DNA from: Spirosoma sp. SC4-14
GTDB lineage: Bacteria > Bacteroidota > Bacteroidia > Cytophagales > Spirosomataceae
Assembly (NCBI RefSeq): GCF_037201965.1
Contig: NZ_CP147519.1
Span: 1-64,000 of the forward strand
Length of the DNA stretch: 64,000 nucleotides
Direction of reading: 5' to 3'
The notes under the pieces: generated by a model
What the model saw: the letters and a program-made list of their open reading frames with translations, nothing else
What the model was told of the DNA's origin: nothing
Databases searched by the model: none
Shown: piece by piece, positions 35,651 to 45,020 of the stretch
Position numbering within the stretch: position 1 is the first letter of the stretch
Layout: every line of letters begins with the position of its first letter
Translations under genes and position numbers: made by a program

Positions 35651-37396
35651 TTAAATGCCGGAATAAATGCCCTCATTACCACCCCATCCCTCATTTTGCT
35701 TTAATACGCCGTTACTTAAGTTTATCTGACTTTGAGGAATAGGTAGCAGGCCTTTGGTTTCGGGCCGGTATCGAATGGTAATTTTCTCGGGGACGCCAAA
35801 CTTGTAAACCAGTACATCGGTTTTGTATTTGGCAATTTGCTGGTCAACGATTCGCCAGCGAAGTAAGTCGTACCAACGAATACCCTCAAAGGCGAATTCA
35901 TGCCTGCGCTCATCCTGAATATTCTCCAGCGTGGCTGCTTTATAAAAGGGCTTACCGGCAATAGGGGTATTGCCTGAGTTTTTCAGATAGGCCCGCGACC
36001 TGACCCGATCAAAATAAGTTTGTGCATTCGGGCTACCTAATTCGGCTGCCATCAGCAACACATCAGAGAAGCGAATAATGTACTGGCCTACGGTAGCGTC
36101 ATTCGTATTGTTTTTTGTGGCCGTACCATTCAGTACCGTGTTGGCAGCCGTACGTTTACCACCTACCGTTACGTAGATATGGCAGTACTTTTTTTGTATG
36201 TACCCGGTCTCCTCAACGTTGCTCTGGGAGTTAAAATAGAACTTTCCACTATTTGGTGCGGGTGTACTGCTAAACTCAATCCCTTCTGTGCCCGCGTCTT
36301 TTACATTCCAGATTGAACCGGTTTTTCGAAGATCATCATTATCCCACTCCTCGTAAACTTTGGGGTTGACAGCGCTCATGCCACTTCCTGCCCCAAACGG
36401 CGTGATACCTGGCACAGAGGTGCTCACGCTATTTTGAAAACGATCCCATTGGTTGTTAGTCCCCAAGCCAGAGAACGAGATCATATAAAGGCATTCATTA
36501 TTATTGCCTTTTTCACCAATCCAATTGAGTTTGTTATCTCGGGCGTACTTATAATCCGTATTGGCGAAGGCATATAACCACAAGTTCCGAAAGTCGTCGA
36601 CTAACCCATAGCCGCTAGTATTGATTACGTCGTGCAGATAATCCAGTACGGTTGCTTTCGATATGGTGCCTCCTTCGGCCAGTGGCAGTTCCGCTTTTCC
36701 ATACAAGCCGGTGTAAAAAAGAAATGCCCGTCCCATCATGGCCTCTGCCGCGTATTTATTGGCATTGAATAGCTCGTTATTTTTATTCACATTTTGAAAC
36801 GACTTGGCAGGCATTAGCTCAATGGCGTTTTTTAAGTCACTGGCAATTCGGGCAAAGCAAGAGTCGACCGTAGCTCTTGCCGGAATATTCGATTCGGTCG
36901 CTGTTTTTAAGGGTACCCCACCAAATAAACGGCATAGATCTAAATAACAGGAAGCCCGCAAATAGAGGGCCTGCCCTTTATAACTTGCTTTTTGCGGGTC
37001 TGTCAGGCCTGTGCTATTCTTGGCAAGGCTCTCCAAAACGAAATTAGCCCGGTAGATAGCCTTGTAATAATTTTGCCAGGGGACTAGCAACTGATCGAAA
37101 TTGCGAACCTGATACCGCTCATATCCCCGAATCATCGGATCATCGAACAATGCTCTTCCATTGGCAATATAGTCATCGTCCAGGTAGGACGAAATGCCAA
37201 TGAAACTATTGATTTGATCAAAATAGGCATCACGCTGAGCGGAATACACGGCGGCTATGGCCTGATCATAATCCCCCGCCGTGAGAGGGAAGGTCGCATT
37301 TGTTTTTTCCGTTAAATCCTGTGTGTCCAGGAAGTCCGAACACCCGGTCCAGAGGATGGACGACGTGATCAGCAGCAGAAAGATTCTACTTTTCAT
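35651..37396 (-). CDS. SusD/RagB-family outer-membrane lipoprotein
   Basis: A 581-residue surface lipoprotein that captures a glycan or nutrient and closes over the SusC channel. The signal peptide ends in a lipobox at Cys19 (WTGCSDF). SusD features include a YDQAIAAVYSAQRDAYF start, TPR-like helices and the late RFSDVLLMAAELG motif with NIQDERRHEFAFEGIRWYDLLRW. It follows the SusC gene by 35 bases. The ligand cannot be predicted from sequence; the neighbours suggest a sugar or sugar-acid compound. Confidence 0.93.
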   Translation of the reverse strand: MKSRIFLLLITSSILWTGCSDFLDTQDLTEKTNATFPLTAGDYDQAIAAVYSAQRDAYFDQINSFIGISSYLDDDYIANGRALFDDPMIRGYERYQVRNFDQLLVPWQNYYKAIYRANFVLESLAKNSTGLTDPQKASYKGQALYLRASCYLDLCRLFGGVPLKTATESNIPARATVDSCFARIASDLKNAIELMPAKSFQNVNKNNELFNANKYAAEAMMGRAFLFYTGLYGKAELPLAEGGTISKATVLDYLHDVINTSGYGLVDDFRNLWLYAFANTDYKYARDNKLNWIGEKGNNNECLYMISFSGLGTNNQWDRFQNSVSTSVPGITPFGAGSGMSAVNPKVYEEWDNDDLRKTGSIWNVKDAGTEGIEFSSTPAPNSGKFYFNSQSNVEETGYIQKKYCHIYVTVGGKRTAANTVLNGTATKNNTNDATVGQYIIRFSDVLLMAAELGSPNAQTYFDRVRSRAYLKNSGNTPIAGKPFYKAATLENIQDERRHEFAFEGIRWYDLLRWRIVDQQIAKYKTDVLVYKFGVPEKITIRYRPETKGLLPIPQSQINLSNGVLKQNEGWGGNEGIYSGI

Positions 37397-37431
37397 ACTC
37401 AGTAAAGTTAAAATTAAGGATTCAGGAAGGG

Positions 37432-40400
37432 TCAGAATTTGAGTGAAGCGCCCAGTAGAACCGTGCGGGCGAGGGGATAAGGCGAAGAGTCGACGCCACC
37501 AGCCCAGTTGCCTCCGTTTTTGCCTCCATTGCCAACTTCCGGGTTGAAGCCTTTATACGGTGTAATTGTGAATAGGTTCTGGCCCGACACATAAAAACGA
37601 ATTTGTTTTAGGGGCGAATTCGTCCACAAGGTTTTAAAATTGTACCCCAGCGTCAGGTTGCTCATGCGCCAGAAACCGGCATCGGCCACAAACCGATCCG
37701 ACAAAGTAATGTCCTGTGTACTACCAGTATTAATTCTGGGTGTCGTATTGGACGTTCCCTCGCCATGCCATCGGTCCAGCGCCAGCGTCGACCAATTGTA
37801 GGTACCGTGATTAGTATTGTTGAAATAGTTCCAGATGACCTGATTGCCGGAAACGCCATTCGTGATGGCACTTAGGTCGAAGCCTTTGTAGGAGCAGTTA
37901 AAGGAAAAACCGAATATGAATTTGGGATTTGGATTGCCGATCATCGTGTAATCCGACTGGTCAATGACTCCATCGCCATTTCGATCTACGTATCGCATAT
38001 CGCCCGGCTGCGCGGATGGCTGAATAACTTTGCCGTCAGCGCTCTTATAACTTTGTACTTCATCCGTATTTTGAAATAAACCATTTGATTGAAGGCCCCA
38101 GAAATAGCCAATGGGTTTTCCAACCTCAGCCCGATAGGTTTCCTTCTGGTCGGCGTGTAGGGCTGCATTAGGGCCGTGAATAATACCCTCTGGGTTGGCA
38201 ATTCTAGTCACTATGTTATTCTGGTGTGCAAAATTGGCAGAAACACTATACGCAAACAGACCGATCTGATCGTTCCAGGAAAGGGCGATTTCCAGGCCTT
38301 TATTCTGCACATCGCCCCCGTTGATGTAAGGGGCTCCCGTTCCATCGGAGGCAAGTATGGGAGCCTGAATCAGCCAGTTTTTAGTGAGCTTCTGGTACCA
38401 GTCCAGTGTAAGCCCTAACCGGCTACGCAGCAAACGGGCATCAAGTCCAATATCGGTTTGCACCGATGTCTCCCAGCTTACATTTGGATTCGATAGAATG
38501 TTGGGATAGCCGCCGTTATCGTACTTGGTTTTATCGCTATACCTGAAAAAAGGAGCCCCAGTGAATGAGATGGTCGATAAATACTGAAATGGGCTTATCG
38601 CCTGATTGCCGTTTTGGCCCCAACTGGCACGAAGTTTCAGGTAGTCAAGCCAGCCTTTTGTGGGGCTCATGAAGGCTTCATTGGTCATGGCCCAGCCCGC
38701 CGATAAGGACGGGAAAAAGCCCCACCGTTTTCCCTGGGCAAAATTAGAGGAGCCATCTTCCCTGAATACAGCTGTCAGTAAATACGTCTGTTTATAATCG
38801 TAAGTAGCACGTCCAAAGGCCGATAAGATACGGGTAGCTACTAGTGGAGAACCGGTAAGGTGGGTGAAAGAAGGATCTATTGTTTTGTTGTTGGTCAGGT
38901 AGGCATAATCAAAACTACTGAAAAGTGAATTGGCATTATCGCCACTGATTGACTCACCAATGCCAATTTTTTCGGCTGAGCCCCCCAGCATAAAATCAAA
39001 ATTGTGCTGATTTTGATGGGAGAATTTGTAGGTCAGGGTATTGTCGAAAATCCATTTCGTTCCCATTTGAATGGACTGCGCCGTTCGATCCATCGGGTTA
39101 TAAAAATAAGAGGTGGCCTGCGTTGCCGAAAGCAAGTAAGCGGGCACCCAACTCCGATCGGAGGTGGTGTAGGAGTTAACGCCAAACGACGATCGGAACA
39201 CTAATCCCTTGATGGGCGAAAGGATTAGGTAGATATTTCCATTCAGGTTATTGCCGCGCCTGAAGCTGCCCGACTTTTCATAATCCAGCCAGGCCAATGG
39301 GTTTGGAGCTGTTGGCGCTACGCCTGTGGGACTACCGTATACATTAAAGGGGTAATAGGGATAAGGACCTTGATTTGTTGGATCGGGATTATAAATTTGG
39401 ATGACCGGGCTTCCGGATGCCACCGAAGCAAAGCTGGTTTCATTTCCCGCCCCCTCGCCAATGGTTACTCGCCGGTTGGTGCTTGCATAATTGACATTTT
39501 CGCCTATTTTTAGAATATCCCGATTGTTCACTTTAATCAGGGTGTATTCTGAATTCATTCGGAATGTTAGCCGGTTGTAGGTTGGCGTTGCTGGTTTACC
39601 GACAATACCCTCTTCCGAATTCATGGATACCCCCATCGAGTAAATGGCCTGTTCCGTTCCGCCCGTAATATTGATTGTGTGATTTTGAATGGGGGCATTT
39701 TTGTTAGATGTCGCATCTAACCAGTTCGTTCCATCCCAGGTGCCGTTGGCAATAGCGGCATAGTTTGGAATTAACGTAGCGAAATTGGGAACAGCTATTT
39801 TGTTGTTAGTATAATACTCCGAGGTAAGCATTAGGTAATCTTTGGCCCCCAGATAATTCATTTTGTGGGCCACGTTCTGAATGCCATAATACCCGTCGTA
39901 GCTAATCGTGGCCTTGCCAACTTTCCCTTTTTTAGTGGTTAGCAGAATAACGCCATTCGAAGCCCTCGATCCGTAAATGGCAGCCGATGCCGCATCTTTC
40001 AGCACATCGAGGGATTCGATATCCGCTGGATTGAGGTTACTGATATCCGGAACAGGCACCCCATCTACGACGTACAGGGGACTTGAATTACCCGTGGTAC
40101 CTAGCCCCCGAATGCTTACCTTAAACCCATCGCCGGGTTGAGCTGACGCTTTGGTAATATTCAGGCCAGAAACCTGTCCCTTCAACGCATCCAAAACACC
40201 CGTATTATTCCGTTTCTGAATATCCGCTCCTTTAACCTGGCTCGTGGCTCCGGTGATCAATTTCTTTTGCTGCTCGCCATAGCCCACCACAACTACTTCA
40301 TCCAGTGACTTAGTATCGAGTTTTAGGGTTAAGTTGATGGCCGTTTGATTGCCAACCGTTATTTCCTGATGTAAATAACCTACGTAGCTAAACACAAGAA

Positions 40401-40950
40401 TGGCCTTCCCATCGGGCACTGAAATCCGGTAATGGCCCCCGCCATCGGTGCTCGTACCGGTCGTGGTACCTTTGAGTACAACGCTAACCCCTGGTAGCCC
40501 TTGATTGGTTTCCGGATCGGTAACCGTACCTGTCATGTTAATATCGGCTGACGATTCAATACTAGCTTCTGGCTGTAGGCGGTTGGTTTTTGACGGGGGC
40601 GTACCTGCTTTTCCGGGACCAGTAGCTGGGAAGATAGCGTACAAGCTACCATCTACCCTTTGGTAGCGAAGGCCATTGGTAAGGATACGTTTAAGGGCTG
40701 TCTCTACATCGTCTTTTCGGCTGGCATCGTAGTGTACCAGTTGATTTTCCACAACAGTCCCTTCATACAGAAAGTGAACGCTGAATCGTTTTTCGAGATC
40801 ATTTAATACGTCTTTCAGCAACTGCTGTGGCTGTTTAACTGAATTTTTGTGTAGCGTTGATAGACGTTTCGTTGTTGCTAAATCCTGCGCAGTTCCCATA
40901 GCCAGGCTGCCGGCAAACCAGCCGGTTAGAATGAGTAGTCGTATGTTCAT
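37432..40950 (-). CDS. SusC/RagA-family TonB-dependent outer-membrane transporter with STN domain
   Basis: A 1172-residue outer-membrane importer. Order: signal peptide (about 1-21), an STN domain at about 45-110 (LNDLEKRFSVHFLYEGTVV), a carboxypeptidase-like domain at about 135-215, the TonB plug with the VVVGYGEQQKKLITGAT and IRGLGTTGNSSPLYVVDGVP motifs, and a long beta-barrel ending in LGASLKF. The STN domain marks it as a transducer that can signal to a FecR anti-sigma factor, and the FecR and sigma genes are directly upstream. SusD follows in the same unit. Confidence 0.95.
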   Translation of the reverse strand: MNIRLLILTGWFAGSLAMGTAQDLATTKRLSTLHKNSVKQPQQLLKDVLNDLEKRFSVHFLYEGTVVENQLVHYDASRKDDVETALKRILTNGLRYQRVDGSLYAIFPATGPGKAGTPPSKTNRLQPEASIESSADINMTGTVTDPETNQGLPGVSVVLKGTTTGTSTDGGGHYRISVPDGKAILVFSYVGYLHQEITVGNQTAINLTLKLDTKSLDEVVVVGYGEQQKKLITGATSQVKGADIQKRNNTGVLDALKGQVSGLNITKASAQPGDGFKVSIRGLGTTGNSSPLYVVDGVPVPDISNLNPADIESLDVLKDAASAAIYGSRASNGVILLTTKKGKVGKATISYDGYYGIQNVAHKMNYLGAKDYLMLTSEYYTNNKIAVPNFATLIPNYAAIANGTWDGTNWLDATSNKNAPIQNHTINITGGTEQAIYSMGVSMNSEEGIVGKPATPTYNRLTFRMNSEYTLIKVNNRDILKIGENVNYASTNRRVTIGEGAGNETSFASVASGSPVIQIYNPDPTNQGPYPYYPFNVYGSPTGVAPTAPNPLAWLDYEKSGSFRRGNNLNGNIYLILSPIKGLVFRSSFGVNSYTTSDRSWVPAYLLSATQATSYFYNPMDRTAQSIQMGTKWIFDNTLTYKFSHQNQHNFDFMLGGSAEKIGIGESISGDNANSLFSSFDYAYLTNNKTIDPSFTHLTGSPLVATRILSAFGRATYDYKQTYLLTAVFREDGSSNFAQGKRWGFFPSLSAGWAMTNEAFMSPTKGWLDYLKLRASWGQNGNQAISPFQYLSTISFTGAPFFRYSDKTKYDNGGYPNILSNPNVSWETSVQTDIGLDARLLRSRLGLTLDWYQKLTKNWLIQAPILASDGTGAPYINGGDVQNKGLEIALSWNDQIGLFAYSVSANFAHQNNIVTRIANPEGIIHGPNAALHADQKETYRAEVGKPIGYFWGLQSNGLFQNTDEVQSYKSADGKVIQPSAQPGDMRYVDRNGDGVIDQSDYTMIGNPNPKFIFGFSFNCSYKGFDLSAITNGVSGNQVIWNYFNNTNHGTYNWSTLALDRWHGEGTSNTTPRINTGSTQDITLSDRFVADAGFWRMSNLTLGYNFKTLWTNSPLKQIRFYVSGQNLFTITPYKGFNPEVGNGGKNGGNWAGGVDSSPYPLARTVLLGASLKF

Positions 40951-41009
40951 CTAGGAATAAGGGGTTTGAGAAGATTCTCGGTTTGTTGTATTGGCAGAAA
41001 TCAGGTGAT

Positions 41010-42050
41010 TTAGTTACCAAACACGACGGTGCCTTTTTCAATATGGACTGGTACATTCAGGGTAACCGCAATGCCCTCCAGTAAGGCCCGTTCGTTATTC
41101 GTCGGGACAGAGCCACTCAGGACACGCTGGGCTAATGTGGGGGATCGGATGATTACCCGCCGGCCATATGTGTCCTCGATTACCTGTCCCAGTTCACTCA
41201 ATGTCATGTCATCGAGCAGCAATACACGCCGTGTCCAGGAAGCCATTCGGTCCACTCGTACCGATCGTCGATTTAACTGACCGGTTTTTTCGTGGTAATG
41301 AACGCCATCGCCTGGCCGCATCAACAAGGATCGAAGCGTATCCGCTTTAACCAATTGCAACCGGACGGATCCCGTTTGTAAGAGTACGTCAGCCTGATTG
41401 TGTCGGCTCTGCACATTAAAGGCCGTACCCAGGACTTCCACGGCTAATTCGCTCGTATGGACAATGAACTGCGGCTGTGATAGTCCTTTACGCTTAACAA
41501 CGTGGAAAAAACCTTCCCCCTTGAGCCAAACCTCTCGGGTTGCCCGGTCACTCCAGTTACCGGGTATACGAACTTCACTGTTGGCGTTTAGGGTAAGTTG
41601 GGAGCCGTCAGGAAGCTGAATCTGCTGCAGTTGCCCAAAGGCTGTACGGTAAAAGGTGTCTGGGATTGGTTTGTTTACCCACCAAAGTAATCCAATGAGT
41701 AGACCCGCCAGAGTGGCTGCTGCCCACCACAACGGTCGATAGGAGCGAAGCGGAATAATGGGTACCGTATCAGCTAATTCGCGTTGACTGGCAAGGTTCC
41801 TGTTGAAACGTTCCCATTCTGCCTTGATGGTTGTGTCCGATACGGGTTCTTCATCAAATTGTAACGCCATCAACACCGCTATCGCCTGTTGTACAACAGC
41901 CTGCTGATCGGGATAATCACGTAGAAAGGCAGCCCAAAACAAATCAGTGTGTGGCTCAGGATGTTTAACCCACCGTACAAATTCGAGATCAGCTAAAAAA
42001 TCGTCTACCTGGTAATTGGCGTAGTTCATGCAGCAGGAAATCGGTTTCAA
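41010..42050 (-). CDS. FecR-family anti-sigma factor
   Basis: A 346-residue regulator spanning the inner membrane. The cytoplasmic part (about 1-100) would bind the sigma factor, the membrane helix is LWWAAATLAGLLIGLLWWV near 108-126, and the periplasmic FecR domain follows at about 135-235 with FRTAFGQLQQIQLPDGSQLTLNANSEVRIP. The C-terminal part (ITRIRRVVIRSP, NVPVHIEKGTVVFGN region) fits the DUF4974 domain that contacts the SusC STN domain. It is 59 bases upstream of SusC and 103 bases downstream of the sigma gene. Confidence 0.92.
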   Translation of the reverse strand: MKPISCCMNYANYQVDDFLADLEFVRWVKHPEPHTDLFWAAFLRDYPDQQAVVQQAIAVLMALQFDEEPVSDTTIKAEWERFNRNLASQRELADTVPIIPLRSYRPLWWAAATLAGLLIGLLWWVNKPIPDTFYRTAFGQLQQIQLPDGSQLTLNANSEVRIPGNWSDRATREVWLKGEGFFHVVKRKGLSQPQFIVHTSELAVEVLGTAFNVQSRHNQADVLLQTGSVRLQLVKADTLRSLLMRPGDGVHYHEKTGQLNRRSVRVDRMASWTRRVLLLDDMTLSELGQVIEDTYGRRVIIRSPTLAQRVLSGSVPTNNERALLEGIAVTLNVPVHIEKGTVVFGN

Positions 42051-42153
42051 GAAGGAATAGACCGAATGGCATGAATTTGTCCTGAATAAATAAAAGAAAT
42101 TTTAGATAAATAAGAAATAATTATATAAATAGACTATAATATACCCGTATTTC

Positions 42154-42768
42154 TTATAATAATACTAGGTAAAATTGAGTCTGTAATGTGGTGAAGACAC
42201 CAATAGCGATTGAAATTAGCCGACTACGCAGAAGCTTAAGCGCTTCGTAAATCAGATTTCGGGCGGCATGATTCGTTACGGCCATTACGGATGCAATCTC
42301 ATCATAATCCATATCGTGATAAAACCGAAGGTAGATAGCCTCCTGCTGGCGGGGTGTTAGAAACGAAAGCCAGTGCGACATCTGCTGGCGTTGTTGATCG
42401 GAATTTTCATCATCCATCAACAGTTGTTCGGGCGAAAGTGTGACAGTAAATTGATTAACCTCTTCGGTTAATTCAGTACTCACAGGCCGGTTACCTGAAA
42501 GCCGGAGCATTTTTCGACGCAACGACTTGTAAAGATAATTTCGTACGGAAGGAGTCTGACTCAGGAATGTTCGACGTTGCCATAATTCCGTAAACAACTC
42601 CTGGAGGGCATCTTTAACAAATTCGGTATCGGGAGAGAACTTTCGGCCGTACTGAAATAGAATTGAGTAATACTTAGTAAAGAGTTGCTCAAATGCCGTT
42701 TCGTCGCCTTTTATAAAGGTTTTCCAAAGAGCCTCGTCATCTGACAAAGAGGTGGATGCGTTGTCCAA
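42154..42768 (-). CDS. ECF sigma factor (FecI-like) of the SusC/D locus
   Basis: A 204-residue RNA polymerase sigma factor. Region 2 is at about 25-95 (FTKYYSILFQYGRKFSPDTEFVKDALQELFTELW) and region 4 at about 135-190 with LTPRQQEAIYLRFYHDMDYDEIA. It heads the FecI-FecR-SusC-SusD unit and would be released by FecR when the SusC transporter senses its substrate. It is related to the orphan sigma factor at 436-1020. Confidence 0.93.
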   Translation of the reverse strand: MDNASTSLSDDEALWKTFIKGDETAFEQLFTKYYSILFQYGRKFSPDTEFVKDALQELFTELWQRRTFLSQTPSVRNYLYKSLRRKMLRLSGNRPVSTELTEEVNQFTVTLSPEQLLMDDENSDQQRQQMSHWLSFLTPRQQEAIYLRFYHDMDYDEIASVMAVTNHAARNLIYEALKLLRSRLISIAIGVFTTLQTQFYLVLL

Positions 42769-42803
42769 GTGATGTATCTATTAATCTGGACTGGTAATGA
42801 TTG

Positions 42804-42836
42804 CAAAGTAATATTATTTGGTGGAATAAGTCAAAA
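42804..42836 (-). promoter_or_regulatory. Bacteroidota-type promoter of the sigma gene
   Basis: Read on the minus strand: TTTTG, about 21 bases, TTACTTTG. The second box resembles the TAnnTTTG element with T in place of A at position 2. It ends 36 bases before the ATG at 42768. Confidence 0.5.
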
Positions 42837-43314
42837 TGTGTATTAATGACAGGATTAAGATAAGAATCCTGGAAAACATATAAGTTACTCTGAAATCATA
42901 CCGAGGTTTTCGTGGACAATATTGATTGAAGAGGATACAAGCGTAAATTATTTATTTATAGGTTTTTATGCCGGCCTGAGGGAGGTCTCTATACCCTTTT
43001 ATTGAACGAATGTCTCGATGATTCCCAAAGCGATAATTCACGGTCCACTTTTGGCTGACGAGATACTGTAACTCTTCGCATTTTTTCTTTTTATCCACTT
43101 TCAGTTGACACCCTACCCTACAGGCAAATCAGACGCCTGGCATTAAGTAACAGCCATCAAGTATACGGCTAACGAGTTCGTTTTAAGTAAATAGGGTATT
43201 TCTGCGGAAAAGTACATAATTCACGGTCGGCCGCTGCCGTCATTTGCCCAAGCAGTGTACAGCGTAGTCTCAAGTAGGAGCCTTTTAAGAGATGGCTAAA
43301 ATATGGTAAATTTG
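42837..43314. other. Intergenic region with a possible short minus-strand remnant
   Basis: No clear gene. On the minus strand a frame from a GTG at 43098 to a TAA at 42952 reads VDKKKKCEELQYLVSQKWTV, then NYRFGNHRDIRS and AGIKTYK. It is protein-like and may be a short gene or the end of a decayed one. Family not recognised. Confidence 0.3.
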
Positions 43315-44085
43315 TTACACATGGCTTCTTCGGCCAAGCAGGAAAAGACTGATCATAGCTCCCAGAACATAGACACTAACACTCCACCCTAAAATAGTGT
43401 AGCTCCAGTGGTTCACCTGTAGCGTGTTGGCCAGAAAAGCATAAGGCCAGAGATAGGGAGAATAATGACTTACCGGAAGGCTGCGGGCAATAGCGCTTGC
43501 CAGGGTGGCGAAAAGCCCCACCCCGGCAGGAATGATAAAGCTCGGATACCACAAACTAATCAGTAGTTGAATGACGATCACGCCTAAGCCGCCCACAAAT
43601 AGATTCATACAAGCCAGGGGCATAAAGGCAGGTATGGTAAAATCCTGGAACCCATAGGCTGGCTTTAGCTGACCCATCAACCAGCCGGCGCCTAGCCCAA
43701 AAAAGACTAACAAGACGTGACTTAGCGCGATCAAGGCACTCAACACGAACAGCTTACTCAGATAAATACTGCTTTTCGGCACCGGTAAGCTATATAAATA
43801 GCCCCAACCTCGGTTTTGATGCTCAAGTGCTGCGTAGAGGGCGGATAGCAAGGAAACATAGAGCGGAAAAATAAACAGCGACCAGCCAGCCAACAGGTGC
43901 TCACAGAAATTGATCCAGGGATTAACCCCAGGTTGATAGAATTTATCGCCATTGGTATACCCAGCCATAAAGGCCATAACAACCACAAAAGCGGGGGCAA
44001 AAATGGCTAACCAGACGACTAACGTTCGGTTGATCTTCAGCCGCTCCATCTCTAGGCTGGTGATCAAATACGTTATTGCATTCAT
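43315..44085 (-). CDS. ABC-2 type transporter permease (bacteriocin-immunity-like)
   Basis: A 256-residue membrane protein with about six transmembrane helices (for example LVVWLAIFAPAFVVVMAFM, LFVLSALIALSHVLLVFF, ILGWSVSVYVLGAMISLFL). It overlaps the 3' end of the ATPase gene by four bases (ATGA), a translational coupling. The short size and pairing fit ABC-2 permeases of the lantibiotic-immunity (BcrB/MutG-like) group rather than sugar importers. Export substrate is unknown. Confidence 0.85.
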   Translation of the reverse strand: MNAITYLITSLEMERLKINRTLVVWLAIFAPAFVVVMAFMAGYTNGDKFYQPGVNPWINFCEHLLAGWSLFIFPLYVSLLSALYAALEHQNRGWGYLYSLPVPKSSIYLSKLFVLSALIALSHVLLVFFGLGAGWLMGQLKPAYGFQDFTIPAFMPLACMNLFVGGLGVIVIQLLISLWYPSFIIPAGVGLFATLASAIARSLPVSHYSPYLWPYAFLANTLQVNHWSYTILGWSVSVYVLGAMISLFLLGRRSHV

Positions 44086-44816
44086 AGTTTTGACTTGGTC
44101 AGGATTAAAAAAATGTCTTCTAGCGTTTGTGCTGAGTTTTCGGCAGAAAAGTCACGTTGAAGCTGGGTAAGGGATCCCTGAAACAGCAGCTGTCCATGAT
44201 TGAGGATGCCCACATGCGTCACAAACTTTTCCATTTCGCTCAGTAAATGACTGGAAACAAATACCGTTTTGCCATAGAGTTTACTTAAGTCAATCAGCAA
44301 ACGACGGATGTCCCGAATCCCGGACGGATCGAGTCCATTGGTTGGTTCATCCAGCATCAGCAGGTCTGGATTTCCCAGCAGCGCCAAGGCGATCCCTAGC
44401 CGCTGCCGCATGCCCAGCGAATAGCGATCGACCCGCTTGTTAGCCTCCTGAGTAAGATCCACCATCTCTAGTACGCTGTCGATCTGGTTTCGCCCCACTT
44501 GGCGGGCAAGTCGGCCGATCTGGAGGTTTTCATAGCCGGTCAAATGAGGGTAGAGCACCGGGGCTTCAATTAAAGCGCCGACCTTTGCTAGGATCGCCAA
44601 TCGGTCATTCCGAATGTCTTGACCAAATAGTTGAATGCTTGGTCCTGAGGTTTGAATCAGTCCCAGCAGCAGTCGTATTGTGGTGGTTTTACCCGAACCA
44701 TTGGGGCCTAGGAAACCAAAAATACTCCCCGCAGGCACTTGTAGATTGAGCTTATCAACGATTGTTTGCTGACCTTGACAGTAGCTGAGTTGATGAGTTT
44801 GGATGGCGTAAGTCAT
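44082..44816 (-). CDS. ABC transporter ATP-binding protein (bacteriocin-immunity-like)
   Basis: A 244-residue ATPase with Walker A FLGPNGSGKTTT, a Q-loop, the signature YSLGMRQRLGIALALLG, Walker B DLLMLDEPTNGLD and the switch His in VFVSSHLLSE. It pairs with the permease that overlaps it by four bases. The subgroup resembles BcrA/CcmA-like exporters that give resistance to antimicrobial peptides, as is usual when a LytS/LytTR pair sits next to it, as here. Substrate is not known. Confidence 0.92.
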   Translation of the reverse strand: MTYAIQTHQLSYCQGQQTIVDKLNLQVPAGSIFGFLGPNGSGKTTTIRLLLGLIQTSGPSIQLFGQDIRNDRLAILAKVGALIEAPVLYPHLTGYENLQIGRLARQVGRNQIDSVLEMVDLTQEANKRVDRYSLGMRQRLGIALALLGNPDLLMLDEPTNGLDPSGIRDIRRLLIDLSKLYGKTVFVSSHLLSEMEKFVTHVGILNHGQLLFQGSLTQLQRDFSAENSAQTLEDIFLILTKSKL

Positions 44817-45020
44817 TCGATTGGATTTTGGTCCAAAACAAATGAGTTCGATCCGCTCGAAAAAAGGGAGACCTTAGAAACCGCTCAGGGTCTGATCAAC
44901 CCGTGAAATTGGCCAGCCAACCGGTTTGACGGTCTAAAAAAAGGCGTCTAATCCGACAGAAAGCTCGTTGGGGGCATGACTGCCCATCCGATCGCTTCCT
45001 TTCAGTAACTTTATCCCCTT

